A stretch of 64,000 nucleotides of DNA, from positions 1,984,001 to 2,048,000 of the forward strand of contig NZ_CP064782.1 of assembly GCF_018905915.1 (NCBI RefSeq). Reading direction: 5' to 3'. Shown here in pieces: positions 8,301-18,132 of this stretch (positions are counted from its first letter, which is position 1; the number at the start of each line of letters is the position of its first letter). The notes beneath the pieces are model-generated. The model was given only the letters and a program-made list of their open reading frames with translations, was not told where the DNA came from and ran no database searches. This DNA is from Azospira inquinata. GTDB lineage: Bacteria; Pseudomonadota; Gammaproteobacteria; Burkholderiales; Rhodocyclaceae. Both the position numbers and the translations under genes were made by a program.

Positions 8301-9365
8301 ATGCACCCCATTGTTCCCACGGCCTTTCGGGGCCTCGATTTATTGTCTTCTGCCACCATTGTCCTGGATGCGGATCAGGTCGTCTGCTACGTCAATCCGG
8401 CGGCGGAAAACCTGCTTTCCGCCAACGCCAAGGACCTGGTCTTTCACCCCCTGCAACAGCTCATCACCTATTCGGGGGGGCTGCAAAAAGCCCTGGATAA
8501 CGCGGTTTCCAATGACTGGAGCTACACCGGTTACAACATTGAGGTGCGTCGCCCGGACCAGGAGGTGTTGCAGCTGAACTGCACCGTGACTCCCCTGGAG
8601 GTGCCTGGAGCCAAGCTGCTCCTGGAACTGCGCCCCATCGACCAGCAAATCCGGGCGACCCGGGAAGAGCAGCTGATTCAGCAACAGCAGGCCAGCCGGG
8701 AACTGATCCGCAATCTGGCCCATGAAATCAAAAATCCCCTGGGAGGCATTCGGGGCGCGGCCCAGCTCCTGGAACACGAACTCAACAACCCCAGCCTGCG
8801 GGAATACACCCAGGTGATCATTAAGGAGGCGGACCGGCTCCAGGATCTGATGCAGCGCCTCCTCTCTCCCCATCGCAGCATGCAGCCCGGCTCCGTCAAT
8901 ATCCACGAAATCCTGGAGCGGGTACGCAGCCTGCTGGTGGCCGAATTCCCCGGTCAGCTCAAGGTGCGGCGGGACTACGACACCAGCTTGCCCGAGCTGG
9001 TGGGGGACCGGGAACAACTCATCCAGGCGATTCTCAACATTGCCCGCAATGCGGCCCAGGCCATGGCGGGCAAGGGGGAAATCGTGCTGCGCACCCGGGC
9101 TATCCGTCAGGTCACCCTGGTGAAAAAGCGCTTCCGCCTGGCCCTGGAATTGAAGGTCATCGACAACGGTCCGGGTATCCCGGAGGAAATCCGGGAACGC
9201 ATGTTCTACCCCCTGGTTTCCGGCCGGGAAGGGGGCTCGGGTCTGGGGCTCACCCTGGCCCAGAGTTTCATTCAGCAGCATCAGGGGACGGTGGAATGTG
9301 AAAGCCGTCCCGGTCGCACCTGTTTCATCATTCGCATGCCCCTGGACCACGGCCCGGCCAAGTAA
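8301..9365 (+). CDS. ntrB: Nitrogen regulation sensor histidine kinase NtrB (NRII)
   Basis: A 354-residue cytoplasmic kinase/phosphatase that controls NtrC and normally answers to PII protein. A PAS domain covers about 8-115. The H-box is RNLAHEIKNPLGGIRGAAQL with His141 as the phosphorylation site. An N-box and the G-boxes (DNGPGIPEE, then GGSGLGLTLAQ) follow. Length is close to E. coli GlnL (349). The open frame reaches far upstream into the previous gene in another frame of that gene, but only the part from this ATG has family character. It lies 128 bases before ntrC and completes the glnA-ntrB-ntrC group. Confidence 0.95.
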   Translation: MHPIVPTAFRGLDLLSSATIVLDADQVVCYVNPAAENLLSANAKDLVFHPLQQLITYSGGLQKALDNAVSNDWSYTGYNIEVRRPDQEVLQLNCTVTPLEVPGAKLLLELRPIDQQIRATREEQLIQQQQASRELIRNLAHEIKNPLGGIRGAAQLLEHELNNPSLREYTQVIIKEADRLQDLMQRLLSPHRSMQPGSVNIHEILERVRSLLVAEFPGQLKVRRDYDTSLPELVGDREQLIQAILNIARNAAQAMAGKGEIVLRTRAIRQVTLVKKRFRLALELKVIDNGPGIPEEIRERMFYPLVSGREGGSGLGLTLAQSFIQQHQGTVECESRPGRTCFIIRMPLDHGPAK

Positions 9366-9493
9366 TTTGCAGGGTGTTTGGCGCAAAGGCATAGGGGGCG
9401 GGCTTTCCCGGGTCGGGGGCAGACTGACCGTCGGCTGACTCATGGCAGGTAAATTGCTTAAGTAAAGGCCAAAGCATCATGTCTGAGGAAAAG

Positions 9494-10942
9494 ATGAAAC
9501 CTGTATGGATTGTGGATGACGACCGCTCCATCCGCTGGGTCCTGGAAAAGGCCCTGGCCCGGGAGCAGATCCCCTTCAAAAGTTTTGCCTCCGCCACCGA
9601 GGCCCTAAGCTGCCTGGATGAGGCCGGAGAAGTGCCCCAGGTCCTGCTTTCCGATATCCGCATGCCCGGCCAGTCCGGCCTGGACTTGCTGCAACGCATC
9701 AAGGAAGCCCATCCGGCCCTGCCGGTCATTATCATGACCGCCTACTCGGACCTGGAAAGTGCCGTGGCGGCCTTTCAGGGCGGCGCCTTCGAATACCTGC
9801 CCAAGCCCTTTGACGTGGATCAGGCCCTGGAATTGATACGCCGGGCCCTGGATGAATCAATGCACCAGGATGGTGCGGTTGAGGAAGCGGGGATTACCCC
9901 CGAAATCCTGGGTCAGGCACCTGCCATGCAGGAGGTATTCCGGGCCATCGGCCGGCTGGCCATGAGCCACGCCACCGTGCTCATTACCGGGGAATCCGGT
10001 TCCGGCAAGGAACTGGTGGCCCGGGCCCTGCACCGGCATAGCCCCCGGTCGGATAAGCCCTTCATCGCCATCAACACGGCGGCCATCCCCAAAGACCTGC
10101 TGGAATCCGAACTCTTCGGTCATGAGCGGGGCGCCTTCACCGGGGCCGCCGCCCAGCGTCGCGGCCGTTTCGAGCAGGCGGAAGGGGGCACCCTGTTCCT
10201 GGACGAAATCGGTGACATGCCCTCCGAATTGCAGACCCGCCTTCTGCGGGTGCTGTCCGACGGCCATTACTACCGGGTGGGGGGCCATCAGCCCCTGAAG
10301 GCCAATGTGCGGGTGATTGCCGCCACCCACCAGAATCTGGAAACCCGGGTCAAGGAAGGCCTGTTTCGGGAGGATTTGTTCCACCGCCTCAACGTCATCC
10401 GTATCCGCCTGCCTGCCCTGCGGGAACGGCGGGAAGACATTCCCCTGCTGGCCCGCCACTTCCTCGCCAAGAGCGCCCAGGAACTGGGGGGCGAACCCAA
10501 GCGCCTCTCCGACGGGGCGGTGAAATTCCTCATGTCCCTGGATTTTCCGGGCAACGTGCGGCAATTGGAAAACCTTTGCCACTGGCTCACGGTCATGGCT
10601 CCCGGCCAGCAGGTGGAAGTGAGTGACCTGCCCCAGGAACTGCGGGAAAGCGTCAGCGAAGGGGAGGGGCCGGTGACCGGGGGCTGGGAACAGGCCCTGG
10701 CGGCGGAGGTGGATCGGCAACTGGCCCGGGGTGTCCCTGCGGTGCACGGCAAACTCTCCGACGATTTTGAGCGCATCCTCATTTCCCGAGCCCTGGCCCA
10801 CACCGGCGGCCGCCGTATCGAGGCGGCCCAGGCCCTGGGCATTGGCCGCAATACCATCACCCGGAAAATTCAGGAGCTGGGTCTGGAAGGCGGTCGCCAC
10901 GGGGAAGAGGGGGACACCCCGAACGAGGGCGGGGCGGCCTGA
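9494..10942 (+). CDS. ntrC: Nitrogen regulation response regulator NtrC (NRI)
   Basis: A 482-residue sigma-54 activator. The receiver domain begins [10 protein letters not shown] and puts the phosphoacceptor at Asp54, the same number as in E. coli NtrC. The AAA+ domain has [10 protein letters not shown] (Walker A), GAFTGA (sigma-54 contact loop) and [13 protein letters not shown] (Walker B). The C-terminal Fis-type helix-turn-helix includes [19 protein letters not shown]. This ATG has GAGGA four bases upstream; an ATG 15 bases earlier is possible but has no ribosome site. It is the expected activator for the NtrC boxes at glnA. Confidence 0.96.
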   Translation: MKPVWIVDDDRSIRWVLEKALAREQIPFKSFASATEALSCLDEAGEVPQVLLSDIRMPGQSGLDLLQRIKEAHPALPVIIMTAYSDLESAVAAFQGGAFEYLPKPFDVDQALELIRRALDESMHQDGAVEEAGITPEILGQAPAMQEVFRAIGRLAMSHATVLITGESGSGKELVARALHRHSPRSDKPFIAINTAAIPKDLLESELFGHERGAFTGAAAQRRGRFEQAEGGTLFLDEIGDMPSELQTRLLRVLSDGHYYRVGGHQPLKANVRVIAATHQNLETRVKEGLFREDLFHRLNVIRIRLPALRERREDIPLLARHFLAKSAQELGGEPKRLSDGAVKFLMSLDFPGNVRQLENLCHWLTVMAPGQQVEVSDLPQELRESVSEGEGPVTGGWEQALAAEVDRQLARGVPAVHGKLSDDFERILISRALAHTGGRRIEAAQALGIGRNTITRKIQELGLEGGRHGEEGDTPNEGGAA

Positions 10943-11089
10943 TTCGGCCTGCCCGGGGCAGGCTTCCCTGGGGAAGCGGCCCGGTCCGGGACCTGAAATG
11001 GGGGCCCCTTCCTTTCCCCAAGGTGGCTGCGCCGGGCCCCGCCATGGCGCGGTGCTTTATGGCCGCCCCAGGCTTTGGGATAATGGGCC

Positions 11090-11902
11090 ATGGCTCATCA
11101 ACCTTCTGCCCTACTTGATCCGGCTCGCCTGGGAACGCTCCTGACCCGGGGCGCCGGGCGTTTTGACGTGGACGCCCTGGATTGCTGCGATTCCACCAGT
11201 TCTGAACTATCCCGCCGGGCCCAGGCCGGGGCTCCCGCTGGCACCGTGGTGGTGGCGGATGCCCAGACCGCGGGCCGGGGGCGCCGGGGTCGGGCCTGGC
11301 TGGCCGGGCCCGAGGAAGGGCTGACTTTCTCCCTGTTATGGCGTTTTCCCCGGGATTTCCGTCATTTCTCCGGCCTTTCCTTGGCCGTGGGGGTGGCGGT
11401 GGCCCGGGCCTGCGCCCGCCTGGGGGCGGACGGGGTGGGGCTCAAATGGCCCAATGACGTGCTGGCCGCCGTGGCCGGTGGCTGGGGCAAGCTGGCGGGC
11501 ATTCTGGTGGAACTCCAGGCCCAGGGAGACGGCATGTTGGCGGTGATCGGTATTGGCCTCAATCTCCAGGCTCCCCGCCTGCCCCCCGGTGCGGGCCTGC
11601 CCGTGGCGTCCCTGGCTGAGCGCCTGGGGGCCGTGCCGGAGCGCCACGCCGTCATGGCCGCTCTCCTGGATGCCCTAGCCGAGGTGCTGGAGGTTTTCTG
11701 TCACCAAGGCTTTGCCGCCTGTCGGGAAGAATGGCAGGGCTACCACGTCTGGCAAGACCAGACCGTGGTGCTCATGCAGGACGGCCAGTTGCAGGGCCGG
11801 GGCCTGTGCCGGGGGGCGGATGAGGACGGGGCCCTGCTGCTGGAGCGGGATGGCCGGGTGGTGCGCTATCTGGCCGGTGACCTGTCCCTGAGGCCCGCAT
11901 GA
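11090..11902 (+). CDS. birA: Biotin--[acetyl-CoA-carboxylase] ligase, no DNA-binding domain
   Basis: A 270-residue enzyme that activates biotin to biotinyl-AMP and attaches it to the biotin carrier protein. The nucleotide/biotin loop is AGRGRRGRAWLAG, followed by KWPNDVL and KLAGILVEL. The N-terminus starts almost directly at the catalytic fold, without the winged-helix domain of E. coli BirA (321 residues), so it is probably not the bio-operon repressor. Its stop overlaps the coaX start (ATGA), so the two are translationally coupled, a common pair in proteobacteria. A frame on the opposite strand is a shadow. Confidence 0.93.
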   Translation: MAHQPSALLDPARLGTLLTRGAGRFDVDALDCCDSTSSELSRRAQAGAPAGTVVVADAQTAGRGRRGRAWLAGPEEGLTFSLLWRFPRDFRHFSGLSLAVGVAVARACARLGADGVGLKWPNDVLAAVAGGWGKLAGILVELQAQGDGMLAVIGIGLNLQAPRLPPGAGLPVASLAERLGAVPERHAVMAALLDALAEVLEVFCHQGFAACREEWQGYHVWQDQTVVLMQDGQLQGRGLCRGADEDGALLLERDGRVVRYLAGDLSLRPA

Positions 11903-12627
11903 TTTTTCTTCTGGATGCGGGCAATACCCGGATCAAATGGGCCCTGCGGGACGGGGACCAATGGCGGGACCGGGGCGCCCTGGCCCTGGCGGAAGTCGGG
12001 GAATTACGCCATGTGGCGGCCCAATGGCCGGGGGTGACGCGGGCCCTACTTGCCAATGTGGCCGGATCGGCCCTGGGGGCCGCCATTACGGAGGCCCTCT
12101 CCCTCTGGCAAGGCCGCTGCCACTGGTTCCAGTCTGCCCCTGCCTGCGCCGGTCTGCGCAATGATTACGAGGATTACCGGACCCTGGGTTGTGACCGCTG
12201 GGCGGCCATGATCGGCGCCTGGCACCGGGTGGGAGGAGCCTGTCTGGTGGTCAATGCGGGTACCGCCATGACCGGAGACTTAATCTTCCCGGAAGGGGCG
12301 GGGGCCGTGTTCCGGGGCGGCATTATCCTGCCCGGCTATGACCTGATGCGCCAATCCCTGTATCGCAATGCGGCCCAGCTGCCCTTGGCGGAAGGTCATT
12401 GGCAGGCCCAGCCCCGTAACACCCACGACGCTATTGTGAGCGGCTGCCTCCAGGCCATGGCCGGGGCGGTGGAGCGCCTGCACCGCCAGCTGCCCCCGGA
12501 GGCACCCTGCGTCCTTTCCGGCGGTACGGCGGATTTGCTGGCACCCCTGTTGGAAATGCCCGTGCTGCGCCTGGACAATCTGGTGCTGGAAGGCCTGGCC
12601 CGGGTGGCGGAGCAGGACGCCCCCTGA
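11899..12627 (+). CDS. coaX: Type III pantothenate kinase CoaX
   Basis: A 242-residue ASKHA-fold kinase that phosphorylates pantothenate, the first step of coenzyme A synthesis. Motifs are LLDAGNTRIKWA at the N-terminus (phosphate loop), LGCDRWAAMIGA and VVNAGTAMTGD. The second and final dedicated steps of the route are represented in this window by coaE, about 2.4 kb downstream. The gene overlaps birA by four bases. Type III enzymes are not feedback-inhibited by CoA, as known for the family. Confidence 0.95.
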   Translation: MIFLLDAGNTRIKWALRDGDQWRDRGALALAEVGELRHVAAQWPGVTRALLANVAGSALGAAITEALSLWQGRCHWFQSAPACAGLRNDYEDYRTLGCDRWAAMIGAWHRVGGACLVVNAGTAMTGDLIFPEGAGAVFRGGIILPGYDLMRQSLYRNAAQLPLAEGHWQAQPRNTHDAIVSGCLQAMAGAVERLHRQLPPEAPCVLSGGTADLLAPLLEMPVLRLDNLVLEGLARVAEQDAP

Positions 12628-12675
12628 GTCCCTTTCCTCCCCCTGCCGGACGGGGCGCTCGGGCCCGGTCGGCGC

Positions 12676-12681
12676 TATACT
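12676..12681 (+). promoter_or_regulatory. Candidate -10 box upstream of trpB2
   Basis: TATACT in an otherwise GC-rich stretch, 99 bases before the trpB2-type start. No good -35 box is seen. Confidence 0.25.
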
Positions 12682-12780
12682 TTCGCCCTTGGCCGGGCCC
12701 TGGTGTGCCCGGTTTGTTTTGAATGCCCTTTGGCCACGCTCCGCGCCCCGCCGAATGGCCCAGTCCGTATCGGGAGAACC

Positions 12781-14145
12781 ATGGAAAACACGCGCATCCA
12801 ACTAGAACAAAACGACATTCCCACCCACTGGTACAACGTGGCCGCCGACTTGACCAATCCTCCCGCCCCGCCCCTGGGGCCGGACGGCAAGCCGGTGACG
12901 CCGGAGGGCATGAGCGCCATTTTCCCCGGGGCCATTCTGGAACAGGAAATGTCCACCCAGCGCTGGATTCCCATTCCCGAAGAAGTGCGGGAAATCTACC
13001 GCCTCTGGCGGCCCGCCCCCCTGTGCCGGGCGGTGCGCCTGGAACAGGCCCTGGGCACCCCGGCGAAAATCTATTTCAAGTACGAAGGGGTTTCCCCCGC
13101 CGGTTCCCACAAGCCCAATTCCGCCGTGCCCCAGGCCTATTACAACAAGCAGGCCGGCATCAAGCGCCTCACCACGGAAACCGGCGCCGGCCAATGGGGT
13201 TCCTCCATTGCTCTGGCGGGCCAGATGTTCGGCCTGCCGGTGCGGGTGTACATGGTCAAGGTGAGCTACGAGCAAAAGCCCTACCGGCGCCTGATGATGC
13301 AGACCTGGGGCGCGGAGGTGTTCGCCAGCCCCACGGACATGACCAATGCGGGCCGTGCTGCCCTGGCCGCCGATCCCCATAACCAGGGCTCCCTGGGCCT
13401 GGCCATTTCCGAAGCGGTGGAAGAAGCCGCTTCCCGGCCTGATACCAATTACACCCTGGGTTCCGTGCTCAACCACGTGCTCCTGCACCAGACCGTGATC
13501 GGCCTGGAAGCCAAGAAACAGTTCGACAAAATCGGCGAATATCCGGACGTGGTGGTGGGGCCCTGTGGGGGCGGTTCTTCCTTCGGTGGCATTGCCTTCC
13601 CCTTCCTGGCGGACAAGGCGGCGGGGGACAAGCGGGCGGAAAAGCTGCGCTGCGTGGCGGTGGAACCCACCTCCTGCCCGACCCTGACCAAGGGGGCCTA
13701 CGCCTACGATTACGGGGATGCCTCCGGCTATACCCCGATCATGAAAATGTACACCCTGGGCCACGACTTCATGCCCCCGGGCATCCACGCCGGCGGTTTG
13801 CGCTATCACGGCGCCAGCCCCCTGGTGTCCCAGCTTCACCACGAAGGTCTGGTGGAAGCGGTGGCCGTGCCCCAGCTGGCCACCTTTGATGCGGGGGTCC
13901 AGTTCGCCCGGGCGGAAGGTATCATCCCCGCCCCCGAATCCTGTCACGCCATCCGGGTGGCCATTGATGAAGCCCTCAAGGCCAAGGCCACCGGGGAACC
14001 CAAGGTCATTCTCTTCAACCTCACCGGCCACGGCCACTTCGACATGTCTTCCTACGAACGCTATTTCAGCGGCAAGCTGGAAGACTACGACTATCCGGAA
14101 GAAGCGGTGAGCGCTTCCCTGGAACACCTGCCCAAGGTGGGTTAA
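12781..14145 (+). CDS. trpB2: TrpB2-type tryptophan synthase beta chain (PLP-dependent)
   Basis: A 454-residue fold-type II PLP enzyme. The Schiff-base lysine lies in the GSHKPNSA motif, [11 protein letters not shown] is the substrate loop, and [11 protein letters not shown] binds the cofactor phosphate. The extended N-terminus and the PAGSHKPN variant mark the TrpB2 branch rather than classical TrpB (about 400 residues). TrpB2 enzymes turn indole and serine into tryptophan and usually work without TrpA; none is adjacent here. The ATG has GGGAG seven bases upstream. Whether it serves indole salvage or another beta-replacement reaction cannot be told from sequence. Confidence 0.9.
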   Translation: MENTRIQLEQNDIPTHWYNVAADLTNPPAPPLGPDGKPVTPEGMSAIFPGAILEQEMSTQRWIPIPEEVREIYRLWRPAPLCRAVRLEQALGTPAKIYFKYEGVSPAGSHKPNSAVPQAYYNKQAGIKRLTTETGAGQWGSSIALAGQMFGLPVRVYMVKVSYEQKPYRRLMMQTWGAEVFASPTDMTNAGRAALAADPHNQGSLGLAISEAVEEAASRPDTNYTLGSVLNHVLLHQTVIGLEAKKQFDKIGEYPDVVVGPCGGGSSFGGIAFPFLADKAAGDKRAEKLRCVAVEPTSCPTLTKGAYAYDYGDASGYTPIMKMYTLGHDFMPPGIHAGGLRYHGASPLVSQLHHEGLVEAVAVPQLATFDAGVQFARAEGIIPAPESCHAIRVAIDEALKAKATGEPKVILFNLTGHGHFDMSSYERYFSGKLEDYDYPEEAVSASLEHLPKVG

Positions 14146-14155
14146 GGGAGGTCCC

Positions 14156-15049
14156 ATGCGCGCCCTGGTCTTTATCCTGGTTCTAGCCAATCTCCTATTC
14201 CTGGCCTACGCCCAGGGCTTTTTCGGCATCGGCGACAATCCGGACCGGGACCGCATCCGGCAACAGCTGGCCCCGGAAAAGGTGCGCATTCTGGCCCGGG
14301 GCCAGGCCCCGGCGGATGAAGCTGCCACCCCGTCCGCCAGCACGGCAGATGGGGCCGCCGGGCCGGAAGCCCAGGCGGATGCCGGGGATAAATCCGGGGA
14401 CGCCGCCAAAGAGGCCAAGGACGGGGGCAAGGATGGCAAGGCCTCGGACAAGGGCGACAAGAACGATAAGGGGGAAAAAGCCGATAAAGCCGCCCCCAAG
14501 GGCGCGGATAAAACCGCTGATAAAAACGACAAGTCCGCCGACAAGGGCAACGATAAAAAAGCCGCCGATCCCAAGGGGGACCGGTGCCTGGTGTGGAACG
14601 GCCTAGCCGGGGCCCAGGCGGATAAGCTGGCTGCCCTGGGCGGCAGCAAATACGCCGCCCTCAAGGCCGGGCGCAGCCTCCAGGGCGAGGCTTCCGCCTA
14701 CTGGGTCTATATCCCCCCCCTGGCCAGCCGTCAGGAGGCGGAGCATAAGGCGGAGCAGTTGAAGGCCTTGCAGGTGCCTGAATACTTCATTGTCCAGGAC
14801 GGGGCCAGCCGTAACGCCATTTCCCTGGGCATTTTCTCCAGCGAACAGGCAGCTAAGGATCGGCTGGAAGACCTGAAAAAGCGGGGCGTCCGCTCCGCCA
14901 AGACCGGCCCCAAGACCCAGAAGGGGGATACGGTGCGCCTGGAAATGCGGGGCCCGGCCGCCCAGCTGGAAGCTTTCCGGACCGCCGCCGCGGCCCAGGT
15001 GGGCGAGATCAAGGCGGTCAGCTGCGATCCTTCTCCCAAGGGGCACTGA
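14156..15049 (+). CDS. SPOR-domain membrane-anchored protein with Lys/Asp-rich linker
   Basis: A 297-residue protein with an N-terminal membrane anchor (about 3-20), a long low-complexity linker (about 60-142) rich in repeated DK, GDK and ADK tripeptides, and a C-terminal SPOR-like domain (about 170-290). SPOR domains bind denuded septal peptidoglycan, so a cell-division or cell-wall role is likely. One Cys before the domain (DRCLVW) and one near the end (VSCDP) could pair. It starts 10 bases after trpB2 with a GGGAGG ribosome site and ends 2 bases before coaE, so the three are probably one transcript. Confidence 0.8.
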   Translation: MRALVFILVLANLLFLAYAQGFFGIGDNPDRDRIRQQLAPEKVRILARGQAPADEAATPSASTADGAAGPEAQADAGDKSGDAAKEAKDGGKDGKASDKGDKNDKGEKADKAAPKGADKTADKNDKSADKGNDKKAADPKGDRCLVWNGLAGAQADKLAALGGSKYAALKAGRSLQGEASAYWVYIPPLASRQEAEHKAEQLKALQVPEYFIVQDGASRNAISLGIFSSEQAAKDRLEDLKKRGVRSAKTGPKTQKGDTVRLEMRGPAAQLEAFRTAAAAQVGEIKAVSCDPSPKGH

Positions 15050-15051
15050 GG

Positions 15052-15666
15052 GTGTTTCTGGTGGGCCTCACCGGGGGCATCGGCAGCGGTAAAAGCACCG
15101 TGGCCGCCCTCTTTGAGGCCCGGGGCGCGGTGCAGGTGGATACGGACGCCATTGCCCATGAACTGACCGTCCCCGGGGGCGCCGCCATGGTCCCCATCCG
15201 GGCGGCCTTCGGCGACGGGGTGGTGGCCCCGGATGGGGCCCTGGATCGGGCCGCCATGCGCCAGCGGGTCTTTTCTGACGGGGATGCCCGGCGGCGCCTG
15301 GAAGCCATTCTCCATCCCCTGATCCGAGCCGAAGCGGACCGGCGATGCGGCGCCGCCCAGGCTCCCTATGTGATCTTGGCCGTGCCTTTGCTGGTGGAAT
15401 CGGGCCAGTACCGGGACCGGGCGGACCGCATTCTGGTGGTGGATTGTGACCCGGCCCGCCAGATTGCCCGGGTGGTGGCCCGCAATGGCCTGACGGAAGC
15501 TCAGGTACGGGCCATTCTGGCCGTCCAGGCGAGTCGGGAAGCCCGGCTGGCGGCGGCCGACGATGTGGTGCGTAACGATGATGGTCCGGATGCCTTAGAA
15601 CCCCAGGTGGCCCGGCTTCACGAACACTATCTGTCCCTGGCTCGGCAAAAAGCCATAGAAAGTTGA
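15052..15666 (+). CDS. coaE: Dephospho-CoA kinase
   Basis: A 204-residue P-loop kinase that adds the 3' phosphate in the last step of coenzyme A synthesis. It starts with [16 protein letters not shown] is the Walker A loop, DTDAIAHEL binds dephospho-CoA, and [12 protein letters not shown] and the [11 protein letters not shown] segment are family hallmarks. The start lies 2 bases past the stop of the SPOR gene, and zapD follows 112 bases later, as in the E. coli coaE-zapD-yacG cluster. Confidence 0.96.
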   Translation: MFLVGLTGGIGSGKSTVAALFEARGAVQVDTDAIAHELTVPGGAAMVPIRAAFGDGVVAPDGALDRAAMRQRVFSDGDARRRLEAILHPLIRAEADRRCGAAQAPYVILAVPLLVESGQYRDRADRILVVDCDPARQIARVVARNGLTEAQVRAILAVQASREARLAAADDVVRNDDGPDALEPQVARLHEHYLSLARQKAIES

Positions 15667-15778
15667 GCTGTTTTGTGTGGTTTGGCTTGCAAAGGCCTAC
15701 GCCGGTTGAGGTTTTTCGGTTTCTGGTTCAGAATCCTGGCATCTTAGGCGGCGAGTCTCCATTGGTACGGTCCCGGGC

Positions 15779-16534
15779 GTGATTACCTACGAATACCCTT
15801 TTAACGAACGCATCCGCACCCTGCTGCGGCTGGAGGATCTGTTCGACAAGACCGGCCATTTTTTGCAGGAGGACGGGGTCCTGGAACACCATGTGGCCCT
15901 TCTGACCCTGTTTGAAATTATGGAAGTGGCCTCCCGGGCGGATCTGAAAATGGATCTGATCCAGGAACTGGAACGCCAGCGTCAAGCCCTCCTGGCCTAC
16001 CGGAACAATCCGGATATTTCCGAAGAAGCCCTCTCCGGCGCCCTTTACGAAATTGAGCAGGCCTCCGCCGCCCTCCTCGCCATGACCGGGAAAATCGGCC
16101 AATACCTGCGGGAAAACGACTGGCTCATGAGCATCAAGAGCCGTGCCGCCATTCCCGGGGGCGTCTGCGAATTCGATCTGCCGTCCTACCACTACTGGCG
16201 TCACCATCCCACGGAAACCCGGCGGGACGCCATTTCCGGCTGGCTGCGCCCCCTCCTGCCCCTGCGGGACGGGCTGGCCATCGTGCTGCGCCTGCTGCGG
16301 GCCAGCGGTCGGCCCAAGGCCTATGTGGCCAAGCATGGTTCCTATCAGCTCATGCTGGGGGGCAGTTCGGCCCAGATGGTGCGGGTCACGGTGAAAACCG
16401 AGGGGCCGGCCATTCCGGAAATCAGCGCCAATAAATACGCCTTCAATATCCGCTTCACCTGCCCGGATGGGGATCTTCGTCCCCGCACCGTGGATAAGGA
16501 CGTGTCCTTCGACATGACCTTCTGCAATCTCTGA
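15779..16534 (+). CDS. zapD: Cell division protein ZapD
   Basis: A 251-residue protein of the ZapD (DUF1342/YacF) family, which cross-links and bundles FtsZ filaments at the division ring. The conserved opening ITYEYPFNERIRTLLRLEDL and the ISGWLRPLLPL region are seen; the protein is mostly helical in the first half with a C-terminal beta domain. Start is GTG; no ATG is available near the conserved N-terminus. In E. coli the next gene is yacG, but here the convergent xerD follows, so yacG is absent from this spot. Confidence 0.92.
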   Translation: MITYEYPFNERIRTLLRLEDLFDKTGHFLQEDGVLEHHVALLTLFEIMEVASRADLKMDLIQELERQRQALLAYRNNPDISEEALSGALYEIEQASAALLAMTGKIGQYLRENDWLMSIKSRAAIPGGVCEFDLPSYHYWRHHPTETRRDAISGWLRPLLPLRDGLAIVLRLLRASGRPKAYVAKHGSYQLMLGGSSAQMVRVTVKTEGPAIPEISANKYAFNIRFTCPDGDLRPRTVDKDVSFDMTFCNL

Positions 16535-16612
16535 GCCCCGGGCTCCGCCTCTTTTTCCCTTTCTTTCTCTTCCGGTCGCCACCCTAGGCCGCCCGGGATG
16601 GTGCCGTGGACT

Positions 16613-17569
16613 TCAGCCCCGGGGGTGGTGAATGGCGTGGAGTTCCTTGAGCCGTTCCCGGGCCACGTGGGTGTAAATCTGGGTGGTGGAAATGTCCGAG
16701 TGGCCCAGGAGCAGTTGCACCACCCGCAGATCGGCGCCGTGGTTGAGCAGGTGGGTGGCGAAGGCGTGACGCAGCACGTGGGGGGAGAGCTTGGCCGGGT
16801 CGATGTGGGCCACCAGGGCATAGCGCTTGATCAGGGTCCAGAACATCTGGCGGGTCATGGGGCCGCCCCGGCCGGTGACAAACACCGCGTCGCTCTGGCG
16901 CCCGTCCAGCAGGGTGAGGCGGCCCTGCTTAATAAAGACACCCAGCCAGTCCAGGGCCACCTGGCCCAGGGGCACCAGCCGTTCCTTAGACCCTTTGCCG
17001 AAAACCCGCACCACTCCCATGTCGAAGCTCACCTCGTGGAGCTTCAGATTCACCAGTTCGGAGACCCGCAGGCCGGTGGCGTAGAGGGTTTCCAGCATGG
17101 CCCGGTCCCGCTGGCCCAGGGGGGTGGTGCAGTCCGGGGCGGCCAGCAGGTTTTCCACCTGGGCTTCGGAAAGCACCTTGGGCAGGCGGGAAGGCTTGAC
17201 CGGCATGGAGAGGCGCAGGGTGGGATCGGCGCCGATGCGGCCCTGGGCCAGCTGCCAGCGGTAAAAACGGCGCAGGGTGGATAGGCAGCGGGCCTGGGAA
17301 CTGGCCCGATGCGCCTGGGCGATGTGGGCCAGGTAGGCGCTCAGGGCGGCTTCATCCGCTCCGGCCAAGCCCGGGCAGCCCTGTTCCATGAGCCACAGGG
17401 TCAGGCCCAGAAGGTCGCTCCGATAGCTGTCCAGGGAGGCTTTGGCCAGGCCGTCTTCCAGCCACAGGGCGTCGCAGAAGGCGTCCATTTCCCCCTGGTC
17501 GGCCGGGTCCGGGCGGTGGGGTTTTTCCTCCCCGTCAGGGGCGGAGGGTGTAACGCTCCGGGATTTCAT
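16613..17569 (-). CDS. xerD: Site-specific tyrosine recombinase XerD
   Basis: A 318-residue tyrosine recombinase that resolves chromosome dimers at dif together with XerC. Catalytic residues are in ATGLRVSEL (Arg), GKGSKERLVPLG (Lys), HVLRHAFATHLL (His, Arg), LLGHSDISTTQIYTHV (His, nucleophile Tyr). The N-terminal SAM-like core-binding domain begins MDAFCDALWLEDGLAKASLD. The frame overlaps the end of ogt by 35 bases; an ATG 81 bases further in would give 291 residues, nearer to E. coli XerD (298), so the start is uncertain. It is not next to an integrated element, which supports a housekeeping role. Confidence 0.92.
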   Translation of the reverse strand: MKSRSVTPSAPDGEEKPHRPDPADQGEMDAFCDALWLEDGLAKASLDSYRSDLLGLTLWLMEQGCPGLAGADEAALSAYLAHIAQAHRASSQARCLSTLRRFYRWQLAQGRIGADPTLRLSMPVKPSRLPKVLSEAQVENLLAAPDCTTPLGQRDRAMLETLYATGLRVSELVNLKLHEVSFDMGVVRVFGKGSKERLVPLGQVALDWLGVFIKQGRLTLLDGRQSDAVFVTGRGGPMTRQMFWTLIKRYALVAHIDPAKLSPHVLRHAFATHLLNHGADLRVVQLLLGHSDISTTQIYTHVARERLKELHAIHHPRG

Positions 17570-18080
17570 GGGCCAGTAGCCAGCGTTTGATGTTCAGATA
17601 AAAGCCGTTCCCCTGGCCTTCCTTTTCATGGGCGAAGCCGTTGAGGCGGCCGCTTTGGGCAATCACCCGGTGGCAGGGCACCACCAGGGGTAGGGGATTG
17701 GCCCCGCAGGCGCCCCCCACGGCTCGGGGGGAGGAGGTCAAGGCCCGGGCCAGCTCCCCGTAGCTTTGGGTCTGTCCCAGGGGAATGGCGGCAATGGCCA
17801 GCCAGACCCGGTGCTGAAACGGGGTCCCCCGGGGCGCCAAGGGCAGGTCAAAGGCAAAGCGGGCATCCTGGAGATAGGCCGCCAGTTGGCGGGCCGCCTC
17901 CCGGGCCAGGGGCGTGGTCCCAGCTCGGGCCGGGCCCGGGGGCAGGAAGTGGATGCCGGTTAAGCTTTCCCCTTCGCAGCGCAGCCCCAGGGCAAAGCCG
18001 GGAGCGGCCACTACGGCCTGAAAAGGCCCGGGGGAGGGGGAGATCTCCGGAGCAGAGGAAGGGGCAAGGGGCGTGGTCAT
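17535..18080 (-). CDS. ogt: Methylated-DNA--protein-cysteine methyltransferase
   Basis: A 181-residue suicide repair protein that takes methyl groups from O6-methylguanine. The active-site motif VVPCHRVI carries the acceptor Cys, and the preceding helix-turn-helix region (GELARALTSSPRAVGGA) and the following NGFAHEKEGQG stretch fit the family. The N-terminal domain is short and has no Ada-type zinc site, so it is Ogt-like and not a regulator. It overlaps the 5' end of xerD by 35 bases on the same strand, implying coupled expression. Confidence 0.93.
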   Translation of the reverse strand: MTTPLAPSSAPEISPSPGPFQAVVAAPGFALGLRCEGESLTGIHFLPPGPARAGTTPLAREAARQLAAYLQDARFAFDLPLAPRGTPFQHRVWLAIAAIPLGQTQSYGELARALTSSPRAVGGACGANPLPLVVPCHRVIAQSGRLNGFAHEKEGQGNGFYLNIKRWLLAHEIPERYTLRP

Positions 18081-18132
18081 GGTCGCGGCGAGGCCTGAGG
18101 GGCCCGGAGGCTGGGCCCCCGATGTGTATGGA

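Noticed and set aside
16613..17569. Tyrosine recombinase as a phage or island integrase
   Set aside because: Motifs and surroundings fit the housekeeping XerD; no att-like repeats or phage genes are near.
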